From Chryseobacterium sp. RU37D (lineage in GTDB: Bacteria > Bacteroidota > Bacteroidia > Flavobacteriales > Weeksellaceae), in assembly GCF_900156075.1 (NCBI RefSeq), contig NZ_FTMM01000004.1, positions 62,001-126,000 on the forward strand: a stretch of DNA of 64,000 bases. The letters run 5' to 3'. Positions 43,411-51,508 of this stretch are shown here, in pieces. A program made the position numbers and the translations under genes. The first letter of the stretch is position 1; each line of letters starts with the position of its first letter. Below the pieces are notes generated by a model. It saw only the letters and a program-made list of their open reading frames with translations. It did not search any database and was not told where the DNA came from.

Positions 43411-44286
43411 TTAAATTGCAGAAGCAACTTCTACGGAATTTTCAATTTTTTTGATTAATCCTTGTAGCGTTTTCCCAGGCCCAACCTCTACAAAGTTGGT
43501 TGCACCGTCTTTAATCATATTTTGAACCGACTGCGTCCATTTTACAGGGCCTGTAAGCTGTGCAATCAGGTTTTTCTTAATTTGATCAGGATCAGAAACT
43601 GCTGTTGTAGTAATGTTCTGATACACCGGAATCGTTGCCTTTCTGAATTTTGTCTGCTCAATAGCTGCTGCCAATCTTTCTTGTGCAGGCTGCATCAATG
43701 GAGAGTGAAACGCTCCGTTTACAGGTAGTAACAACGCTCTTTTTGCGCCCTCTTCCTTTAATTTTACGCAAGCTTCCTCAACAGCCGCCGTTTCACCGGA
43801 AATGACCAATTGTCCCGGACAGTTATAATTTGCAGGAACTACAATTCCGCTGATTTGTGAACAGATTTCTTCAACTTTAGCATCTTCCAGTCCTAAAATT
43901 GCCGCCATAGAACTTGGATTGGCATCACAAGCTGCCTGCATTGCTTTTGCTCTTTCGGAAACTAATTTCAGACCGTCATCAAAAGACAAAACCCCATTGG
44001 CTACCAATGCTGAAAATTCTCCCAAAGAGTGCCCCGCCACCATTTCGGCTCCAAGGCCGTTCACTGCTTTTAAAGCAGCCACTGAATGTATAAAAATGGA
44101 AGGTTGGGTAACTTCTGTTTTCTTAAGATCTTCATCCGTCCCGTTAAACATAATAGAAAGGATATCGAACCCTAAAATTTCGTTGGCAGATTCCATCAGG
44201 TCCTTAATGTCTTTTCTAGAATCATACAATTCTTTTCCCATACCTACGAATTGAGAACCCTGCCCTGGAAATACAAGTGCTTTCAT
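43411..44286 (-). CDS. fabD: Malonyl-CoA:ACP transacylase
   Basis: Loads malonyl groups onto acyl carrier protein for fatty acid synthesis. FPGQGSQ is at residues 6-12, the catalytic GHSLGE has Ser87, and His193 sits in GAFHSPLM. The 291-residue length is normal. It is not in a fab cluster here; its partner is the GYDIA kinase gene 12 bases downstream. Confidence 0.96.
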   Translation of the reverse strand: MKALVFPGQGSQFVGMGKELYDSRKDIKDLMESANEILGFDILSIMFNGTDEDLKKTEVTQPSIFIHSVAALKAVNGLGAEMVAGHSLGEFSALVANGVLSFDDGLKLVSERAKAMQAACDANPSSMAAILGLEDAKVEEICSQISGIVVPANYNCPGQLVISGETAAVEEACVKLKEEGAKRALLLPVNGAFHSPLMQPAQERLAAAIEQTKFRKATIPVYQNITTTAVSDPDQIKKNLIAQLTGPVKWTQSVQNMIKDGATNFVEVGPGKTLQGLIKKIENSVEVASAI

Positions 44287-44344
44287 GTATTAATTTAAAA
44301 TATTTTGTAAATATAAATATAATGTTAACAATATTTAATCATCT

Positions 44345-46270
44345 TTAGGGAACTAATCTAATCACCCGGTAACCTGTATTAACGTATGCACCGTTTGCTT
44401 TTGATTTCACAAACTCAAATTTTGTAGCCAGCTGAGTCTGAGTTTTATTCATTTGCTTAAAGATTTCCCCTTTTTTGTTTTCTCTGGTTAGCATATCGTT
44501 TACAACATCAAAGCCTACGATAGCATATTTTGGAGGTGTTTTACAGTATTTACTTTTATAAGCCGCAAGGATTTCTTTTTCGAAGCTCCCTTCGGCATTG
44601 ATTTTTCTGTCCATTAAATAAACAAGATTCGCCTGGCTAAGATCGTCCACTTTTTTTTCAAAAACAGGTACATAATGCATACTGAATGACTTTATTCCCT
44701 GAACTTCCTTAGATAATGCGATTATTCTATTGGCGAAAGCCTCACCTATTGCATCATTGTCGCTGGCCAATATGGCAATCACCGGAGCAGACTGCCCTGT
44801 CATCATATTCTTATCAAGCTGAATATCAGTAGCTGAATTTACGATGGTTATATTAGGACTTTTAAGCTCTTTTTCAAGACCGGCCTTAATGTAATTGGCG
44901 TTTTCCCTTTTAGAATCTGCCACAATGTAGATCTTCTGATCAGAGAATGCGGTTTTTACCTCTTCAACAATTTTATCAGCATACGTCTGGTCATTTGTTT
45001 CCACAATAACCAGGTTGCTGTAGTTATATAATTCTGGAGAATTTGCGAAAGGCGCCACAACAGGAATTTTTTGATTTTTTGTAAACTCAAGTATATCAAC
45101 CACATTCGACTTAAAGAATGGCCCGATAATTAAATCTGTATTATCAGGATTTATTTGTGTCATTGAGCCCCTGAATGAAGCTTCATTCCCGGAATCCACA
45201 ATTTTTACGTCTAATTTTTGTCCATTTCTGCTATTTCTTTCGATAGCAAGCTTAGCGCCTGTGAGGAAATCCATAGCCATCGCTCTGTACTGAGTTTCTC
45301 CCGTATTGTAGCCAAAAGGCAGCATTATTACAACGCTGAGCGCATCACCGCTTTTTTTCACGTAGGCAGGATCAAGCTTTTTAATTTTTAAAACCATTCC
45401 TGTTTTTAATCCTTGGGATAAATCGGGGTTTAATGCGATCAATTCGTCAATGGTAATCCCGAATTTATTAACAATAGAGAAAACTGTATCTCCCTGCTGA
45501 ACGGTGTAGGTTACATAATCATCTGCTGCTGTAGTATTTGCCTGTACAGAAGTTTTTTCGTTTCCGGAATCCGTTTTTTCTTTCGTAATGACAGTCTCGG
45601 AAACTTTATTTGTATTTGATTTTTTAACATTAATTTTTTCGCCCGGCTTCAGTCCTCTTTCTTCCAAGCCCGGGTTTAAGGCAAAAAGCTCTTCTTTGGT
45701 AACGTCAAACTGTTTTGAAATTCTGTAATAATTATCTTTCTGCTGAATAATATATTCACCTTCCGATGCCACAGCAGCCGGAGTTTGCATTGCTGTTTCA
45801 ACAGGCTTTGTTACAGGGGCTGATACAGAAGCTGTCTGCTGATCTCCGCCATATTTTTTTATACTTTCAAGAGGCAAGGCAATCTCATCTCCGATTTTCA
45901 TGTGAGAATCCAGATCAGGATTAAGCTTTCGCAGATCTGATTCCGAAATTCTGTACTGTTTAGTAATTCCGTAAATAGTTTGTTTCGGCTGAAGAATAAT
46001 TTTTCCAACCTGAACATTATTAGCAGATTTCGTAGAAACAGCAGTTTTAGTTGCAGCGGAATTTTTGTCATTTTTAATTGTCAAAACATCGCCGATTGCT
46101 AATTTGCCATCCTTTACGCTTGGGTTAAGTTTCAGCAATTCATCAACAGTTAATCCGTATTTTTTTGCAATATTATAGGGATTATCCCCTTTTACAACGG
46201 TGTGTGATTTCTGAGCAGATACACCCAAAACCATACATAAACTGGATAGAATAAAAAACCTCTTTATCAT
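44345..46270 (-). CDS. Secreted protein with four LysM domains and a periplasmic-binding-like domain
   Basis: The signal peptide (residues 1-20) is followed by four LysM modules at about 22-66, 90-134, 172-216 and 253-298, each with the pattern Y/GI..KY....DELL.LNP. LysM binds peptidoglycan glycan chains. Residues 311-641 resemble a type I periplasmic-binding or receptor-ligand domain (VVIMLPFGYNTGETQYRAMAMDFLTGAKLAIE). The pairing suggests a wall-associated protein related to LpoA/Leu-Ile-Val-binding folds, possibly a regulator of cell-wall synthesis. That role is inference. Confidence 0.82.
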   Translation of the reverse strand: MIKRFFILSSLCMVLGVSAQKSHTVVKGDNPYNIAKKYGLTVDELLKLNPSVKDGKLAIGDVLTIKNDKNSAATKTAVSTKSANNVQVGKIILQPKQTIYGITKQYRISESDLRKLNPDLDSHMKIGDEIALPLESIKKYGGDQQTASVSAPVTKPVETAMQTPAAVASEGEYIIQQKDNYYRISKQFDVTKEELFALNPGLEERGLKPGEKINVKKSNTNKVSETVITKEKTDSGNEKTSVQANTTAADDYVTYTVQQGDTVFSIVNKFGITIDELIALNPDLSQGLKTGMVLKIKKLDPAYVKKSGDALSVVIMLPFGYNTGETQYRAMAMDFLTGAKLAIERNSRNGQKLDVKIVDSGNEASFRGSMTQINPDNTDLIIGPFFKSNVVDILEFTKNQKIPVVAPFANSPELYNYSNLVIVETNDQTYADKIVEEVKTAFSDQKIYIVADSKRENANYIKAGLEKELKSPNITIVNSATDIQLDKNMMTGQSAPVIAILASDNDAIGEAFANRIIALSKEVQGIKSFSMHYVPVFEKKVDDLSQANLVYLMDRKINAEGSFEKEILAAYKSKYCKTPPKYAIVGFDVVNDMLTRENKKGEIFKQMNKTQTQLATKFEFVKSKANGAYVNTGYRVIRLVP

Positions 46271-46307
46271 AGTCGATAATTATATTTACAAAAATACTTC
46301 TTTAAAA

Positions 46308-47894
46308 TTAAATGGCAAGAATTATTAGTTTTGACTCCACAATTTCCATTTCTTCTAAACAAGTTTCGAGCCACGAATATCCATGATCTGCAAAAAATAC
46401 ACTAAAATTATAAATCCTTTCCTGCCAATTTTTAGAAGGATGTACATCTAAAAACAGATTTTCCAGTCTTTCTAGTAATTCGTTTTGTTTTATTTTTTCT
46501 GCATGAAGAAGACGTTTTTTCATTCTTTTGAAAGATTTCAGCTGGCGTACTTCTTCTGCCTTCACCATATTTTCGAAAGATTTTTCAGTAGTTTCAGCGA
46601 TTATTTTTAATTCATAAAACTGATTTATCAAAATATTTTCTTTTTCTTCAAGCAAATTCAGAATTTCGTTATTATCCAATACTTTTGCATTGATAATCGT
46701 GGTAAAATTCTGGAAAAAGTCTTCAATGTTCAAATTCAGCTTTTCAATTTTATTTAAGGTTTTTTCCTTTAAAAATAACATTGAATTTCTCGGAATAAGA
46801 ATAGGAAAAGGGATATTGATCTTTGTAAAATAGTCTTTCAGCTCCAGCCAATACATAATTTCGGCATTTCCACCGATATAAGCCAGGTTCGGTAAAATGG
46901 TTTCCTGATAAACCGGCCTCATCAAAGCATTCGGGCTGAATTTTTCGGGAAAATTTTCAAGTTCATTTAAAATTTCTTCTTCTGTAAACTGGATACTTTT
47001 ATCAACAATGATATATTTCTGACCATCAAAATCAATTCGATCTCTTGTTTCAGACAAATAAAAAAGATTGATTTCTCGTGGATTAACCTGAACTTTTCCG
47101 TATTTCCCGGTTAAGAAATCTACTTTTTCTTTTGAATTTTTGTATAGGCTGAAATTAAGAAGCTCATCTTTGAAAGTTTCCTTAATCACATTTTTAAACT
47201 CTTTAGCATCGCCATCCAAAATCAATAAGCCAAATTCTGAAAATAATCTGTTGACTAAAATTTTAATAGCTTCCGTTAAAGTATTTCCGATTTTGTAAGC
47301 TTCTTTCAGCATTAAAATCAGTTCGGTTCCGAAAACAAAATCTTTAAATTCATTTTCAAATTCCGAAATGAAAAATGTATCGCTGACCTCGATTCTTCCT
47401 ACAGCCCCACCCGATTTTTCATTGATTTCATAATAACTATTTTCCGTTTTAAAATGGTTGATTTCTGCAAAATCATGGTCTTCAGAAGCCATCCAATATA
47501 CAGGGACAAAATTAAAATCCGGGAAATTTTCCTTTAAATAAGTACAGGTTTTAATCGTCTGCAAAATTTTATATACAAAAAAAACAGGCCCTGAAAATAA
47601 ATTCAGCTGGTGCCCGGTAGTAATCGTAAAAGTATTCGGAAGCCTTAAATTTTCAAGATTTTCTTTCTGTTTTCCTGAAAGTTTAAGATTACCAAGCTGC
47701 TTTTTTAAATTGTCTGATAAAATATTCCTTTGACTTAAAGTAAAAGAATTTTGCTTGAGATGAATCTGCTTTTTAAAGTTATCCAAAGAAAAAATATTTT
47801 CTTCAAAACCCTCAATTTTTTGATTTAAAAAATCTTTTATCAACTGGGGAATACTTTCTATATCTTGAAATGAAATTTTATTAATTGTTTTCAA
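46308..47894 (-). CDS. bshC: Bacillithiol biosynthesis cysteine-adding enzyme
   Basis: Adds cysteine to GlcN-malate in the last step of bacillithiol synthesis. The 528-residue protein has the BshC signatures: FTITTGHQLNLFSGPVFFVYK near residue 86, PVYWMASEDHDFAEI near 133, and a long C-terminal coiled coil with ENMVKAEEVRQLKSFKR. The other bsh genes are not in the window. It lies 37 bases upstream of the LysM gene on the same strand. Confidence 0.94.
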   Translation of the reverse strand: MKTINKISFQDIESIPQLIKDFLNQKIEGFEENIFSLDNFKKQIHLKQNSFTLSQRNILSDNLKKQLGNLKLSGKQKENLENLRLPNTFTITTGHQLNLFSGPVFFVYKILQTIKTCTYLKENFPDFNFVPVYWMASEDHDFAEINHFKTENSYYEINEKSGGAVGRIEVSDTFFISEFENEFKDFVFGTELILMLKEAYKIGNTLTEAIKILVNRLFSEFGLLILDGDAKEFKNVIKETFKDELLNFSLYKNSKEKVDFLTGKYGKVQVNPREINLFYLSETRDRIDFDGQKYIIVDKSIQFTEEEILNELENFPEKFSPNALMRPVYQETILPNLAYIGGNAEIMYWLELKDYFTKINIPFPILIPRNSMLFLKEKTLNKIEKLNLNIEDFFQNFTTIINAKVLDNNEILNLLEEKENILINQFYELKIIAETTEKSFENMVKAEEVRQLKSFKRMKKRLLHAEKIKQNELLERLENLFLDVHPSKNWQERIYNFSVFFADHGYSWLETCLEEMEIVESKLIILAI

Positions 47895-47927
47895 CTTTTA
47901 TTTTGTTTATGGTATTGCTTTGAATAA

Positions 47928-47959
47928 ACTTTGTCAAAGATTTTAAACTTTGACAAAGT
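47928..47959. repeat. Paired palindromes between the porin and bshC
   Basis: ACTTTGTCAAAG and CTTTGACAAAGT are exact reverse complements across an 8-base loop, and each contains its own near-palindrome (CTTTGTCAAAG, CTTTGACAAAG). As RNA it gives a 12-bp hairpin with no strong T tract. Confidence 0.6.
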
Positions 47960-47978
47960 GTGTGCTTTGGTTTAATAT

Positions 47979-49916
47979 TTAGTTGAACAAATACCAAACA
48001 ATCCCGATATTCAGCCTGAAATCATAGGTTGGATAACTTGGAAATGCATAAGCCTTATTATGTGAAAGAACCGTCCCGATCTGCTGTCCCTCGATGAAGA
48101 AGAACATTTTTTTAACCTTCATATTAAAATAAAGGTCGACCATCGGCTGTCCGCCAATTGAGAATGAATTGGAACCCGGTAATATATATTCGTTAAGAAT
48201 CGGGAAATATTCTCTTGAAGCAAATTTCGAGAAATAATATACTTTGATTCCTGCCTGGATTTCTGCAGCTTTTTTAAATGCTTTTGTCTGATAAAAAAGG
48301 TTGGCACGGCCTATAAAACCTGGAAGAGGCAGCAATTCTTTATTGGTAAGAACATTTTGGAACTGCAATCTCGTATTCAGGTGAAAATTTCCGTAGCTGA
48401 AAGTGGCATCACCCCCAATTTGGGAAACATTGACCGAACTTTCACTCTGACGTGGCATTGCTGTGGCATCAAAATAAGTATAATTATCGATCCTGAAATA
48501 ATTGGCAAATAATTCTGTTTTAAACCATTTTAAATTAATGCTTCCTCCAATTTCTGTGACCGCCTGGTTTTGTGCATTCTGCAGGTAATAGTTGAAATTT
48601 TTATAAACAGAGGTATTCAGAAGGTAATTAAAAGACGGATAAGCACTTTGGAAGTTTACTTTTGCATTGACAAAATAGTCCTTTATCGGCTCGAACTTCA
48701 GATTATTTGTTGTTTTTAAATATGTCCCGAACTGGCTTCCGTTGGAAAATTCCAGGAATGAGTTTAGTTGAATTTTATCGAAAAGTTTAACTTGCAAGTT
48801 TCCAACAGCCCCGATTCTGTTTTCCTTCATCTCTGCCGGATAGGTAAGATTAGGTACGATGATCTCCGTGGTTCCAAATTTCAGAATCTGATATCTTACT
48901 CCGGCATCAAGCTTAAATTTTTCATTATCCCAAACCAGACTTACGGTATTGCTGAAATTATCTGAATATTTTTTTGTTGAGATTGGTGTATTACTAATCA
49001 ATTCTGTCTGGTTATCGTACCAATAAGGTTCTAAAGCATTTTCGGTATAATAATATTTGTTTCCCTGGTGAGAAATGGTATGTCTTATTTTAAAAGGAAT
49101 TTTTTCTGAATTGAAGGGTGCAAACTGATGGGTAAGATAATATCTTCTGTACGAAAACTGGGAGCTTGATCCCGCGAGATTCACCTGCATATTCTGCCTG
49201 TTTCTTGAGTTGCTGTCCCCATTCTGGAACAGGCTATCAACCGCTATTCCTCCATTTTCCTGGTTGTTTACGTTCTGATGCAGATAATGGGCAAATAATT
49301 CATAATTGCCGCTTTTTGAAACATAATGTCCGGAAAATAGCGTGTTATTGTTGGACGCCAAAGAATTTCTGTACAACCCCTGCGAACGTAATCCCATATA
49401 TTCCAGCGCAAAATTGAATCTTTTACCAATGTTTTGGGTATAGGTGGACTTCAAAGCCGCTCCATTTTTCATGGCATTATGATAAACGAAAGTCGCTGTC
49501 GGAGTTTTTACATCATAATAATGTATGTCGTCTACGCCTAAAATGCCATAAGATTTATTAGTGGGTAATAACGATAAATTTCCTTCTGCATTTACCTCAA
49601 AAGATAACGGATTGAAACCCGCTCCAATATTAGCAACCTGAACTTTCCCAAAATTGTCTTTGTTATTGTACTGAGAAAAAATGTAAGTTTTATCAAAAGT
49701 CATGACCGTATCAAACACCTTTTTTTCTGAAAACTGTGTCTGATACAAATAGTCATTAATCGTTGGCTTAAATATTTTTAAGGAATCTTTCTTCCCGGAA
49801 TCGATTACCAACGTGTCTTCTTTTTTTTTCGGAAGCTTGTTGGAGTCTGTTTTGTTTACAACCTGGGCTTTGGCGGTAAGGCTGAGAAAGAGTATTATTG
49901 AAAGTATATACTTCAT
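47979..49916 (-). CDS. Putative outer-membrane porin (Porin_10 type)
   Basis: The 645-residue product has a signal peptide (residues 1-17, ending AKAQ), then a Ser/Lys-rich segment and a long beta-barrel region. The barrel region has the family pattern PTINDYLYQTQFSEKKVFDT and DDIHYYDVKTPTATFVYHNAMKNG, and ends in LNIGIVWYLF. This is the Bacteroidota putative-porin family, and the solute is unknown. It is the most upstream gene of a minus-strand run with bshC 84 bases downstream. Confidence 0.8.
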   Translation of the reverse strand: MKYILSIILFLSLTAKAQVVNKTDSNKLPKKKEDTLVIDSGKKDSLKIFKPTINDYLYQTQFSEKKVFDTVMTFDKTYIFSQYNNKDNFGKVQVANIGAGFNPLSFEVNAEGNLSLLPTNKSYGILGVDDIHYYDVKTPTATFVYHNAMKNGAALKSTYTQNIGKRFNFALEYMGLRSQGLYRNSLASNNNTLFSGHYVSKSGNYELFAHYLHQNVNNQENGGIAVDSLFQNGDSNSRNRQNMQVNLAGSSSQFSYRRYYLTHQFAPFNSEKIPFKIRHTISHQGNKYYYTENALEPYWYDNQTELISNTPISTKKYSDNFSNTVSLVWDNEKFKLDAGVRYQILKFGTTEIIVPNLTYPAEMKENRIGAVGNLQVKLFDKIQLNSFLEFSNGSQFGTYLKTTNNLKFEPIKDYFVNAKVNFQSAYPSFNYLLNTSVYKNFNYYLQNAQNQAVTEIGGSINLKWFKTELFANYFRIDNYTYFDATAMPRQSESSVNVSQIGGDATFSYGNFHLNTRLQFQNVLTNKELLPLPGFIGRANLFYQTKAFKKAAEIQAGIKVYYFSKFASREYFPILNEYILPGSNSFSIGGQPMVDLYFNMKVKKMFFFIEGQQIGTVLSHNKAYAFPSYPTYDFRLNIGIVWYLFN

Positions 49917-50012
49917 GTGTTAATTTATATTAATCAAAACGTCACATGCAACCTGTAGGGTTTCATTATCAAATTTTGTAAAAGCAAAAATAAGAAATAA
50001 TGGGGAATAAAA

Positions 50013-50035
50013 AACCCCGTCGTGGTGACGGGGTT
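50013..50035 (-). terminator. Terminator of the susCD pair
   Basis: A 9-bp GC-rich stem (AACCCCGTC with GACGGGGTT) and a 5-base loop, followed on the minus strand by T6. Confidence 0.8.
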
Positions 50036-50056
50036 GTTATATGGTTGTTTTTTCAA

Positions 50057-51496
50057 TTAGTAACCAGGGTTTTGTTGAATCTGATTGTTATTATCAATTG
50101 CAGCTTGAGGAATTGGTAATTGCCATTTGTGAGATGCAACAGGAAGAGTTAGTACAGTTGCTGGATTTCCAGCACCGTCTGCCTCAGGGCCAAAATTAGA
50201 TCGCTGAATTGGCAGCCCTAATCTTTTTAATGTAAAGAATCGATCTGTTTCAAACGCAAGTTCTAGTCTTCTTTCTAACATTATTGCATTCCAAAGATTT
50301 TGTCCAGTTTCAGTTCCTGGCACATATCCACTGTATCTTTGAGTTCTTAATGTATTAAGTAATGAAAGAGCACCAGATTCATTACCTTTTTTATACATAG
50401 CTTCTGCAATATTTAATAATACTTCTGCACTTCTCAAATATTTTATATCCACAGCTTCTATCGGCTTTCCTGTAGCTTGTTTATATTTAATTACATTATT
50501 ATAGTTTTTTCCAGAAAAAACGGAAGTTTGGATATAAGATGTTTTACGAATATCTGTAGATGCAAACTTAGTAAAGAAATCATAATCAACAACATACTCA
50601 GATTTAATTTGTCCACTTACAGTTTGATTATAACAAGATCCTGTTTTTATGTTTTCAATACTAGAGTTCAAAACTTTAAATAGTACACCATCATTTGATG
50701 TATCTGCCCAAATATTTTTGAAGTTAGCAATTGACCCTACACTAGAATTTGATGCAAGAGATTTTTGTCCCCATAGAATTACATTATCATAATCGCCTTT
50801 ATACAAATAAACCCTTGAAAGCATACCTTGTACTGCTGCCTTTGTAAGCTTACCTACGTTAGCAGATTGAGTAATGTTTTGTTCTGCGAATACTAAATCT
50901 GCAATTATTTTATCGTAAACTTGAGAGACACTTAAATTTCTAGTGGTTACTAAAAAAGGATCAAACTTTTCAACGTATGCAATACCCATAGATCCTGCAG
51001 CGTCTGCAGATTGTGTAGGAATTTTACAATACCTCCTAACGATATCAAAGTGTGCAATCGCACGAATTGCTTTTGCTTCTGCTTCTATATTATTTCTAAA
51101 ACTCCCAGCCGGAAGATTATTTATATTATCTAAAACAGCATTAGCTCTAGCAGCAACAACATATCCTCCTCCATATACAGAAGTAACTGCACCTACATTG
51201 GCAGCAATATCAAATATATATGCTGAATTATTTGATCTTCTACCTTGTGGGTTTTGAATCAAGTTATCAGAAAGTATATCAGGGATAATAACTTGTGCAT
51301 TATCTCCAGAATAGTATCCTGCCATTTTAAATGCATCATAGGCATAGTCGACGCCTTTTCTAAAGTCATTTTCTGTTATATAATATGTATCTTCAACTAA
51401 CCTATCATTAGGTAAAACTGATAGATCTTCAGTACAAGAAGAAGCTATAAAAGCTAATGAAGCAAACAATACTATTTTTACTATATTTTGTTTCAT
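50057..51496 (-). CDS. SusD/RagB-like nutrient-binding outer-membrane lipoprotein
   Basis: A surface lipoprotein (lipid Cys21 in IASSCTED) of the SusD family, which caps a SusC transporter and binds its ligand. Helical TPR-like parts at the start (ENDFRKGVDYAYDAFKMAGYY) and the SusD C-terminal signature LRSAEVLLNIAEAMYKKGN, then LWNAIMLERRLELAFETDRFF, are clear. Length 479. It lies 12 bases after susC. No glycoside hydrolase or protease is adjacent, so the substrate is open. The gene is more AT-rich than the ribosomal and translation genes nearby. Confidence 0.92.
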   Translation of the reverse strand: MKQNIVKIVLFASLAFIASSCTEDLSVLPNDRLVEDTYYITENDFRKGVDYAYDAFKMAGYYSGDNAQVIIPDILSDNLIQNPQGRRSNNSAYIFDIAANVGAVTSVYGGGYVVAARANAVLDNINNLPAGSFRNNIEAEAKAIRAIAHFDIVRRYCKIPTQSADAAGSMGIAYVEKFDPFLVTTRNLSVSQVYDKIIADLVFAEQNITQSANVGKLTKAAVQGMLSRVYLYKGDYDNVILWGQKSLASNSSVGSIANFKNIWADTSNDGVLFKVLNSSIENIKTGSCYNQTVSGQIKSEYVVDYDFFTKFASTDIRKTSYIQTSVFSGKNYNNVIKYKQATGKPIEAVDIKYLRSAEVLLNIAEAMYKKGNESGALSLLNTLRTQRYSGYVPGTETGQNLWNAIMLERRLELAFETDRFFTLKRLGLPIQRSNFGPEADGAGNPATVLTLPVASHKWQLPIPQAAIDNNNQIQQNPGY

Positions 51497-51508
51497 AATA
51501 AATTTAAA

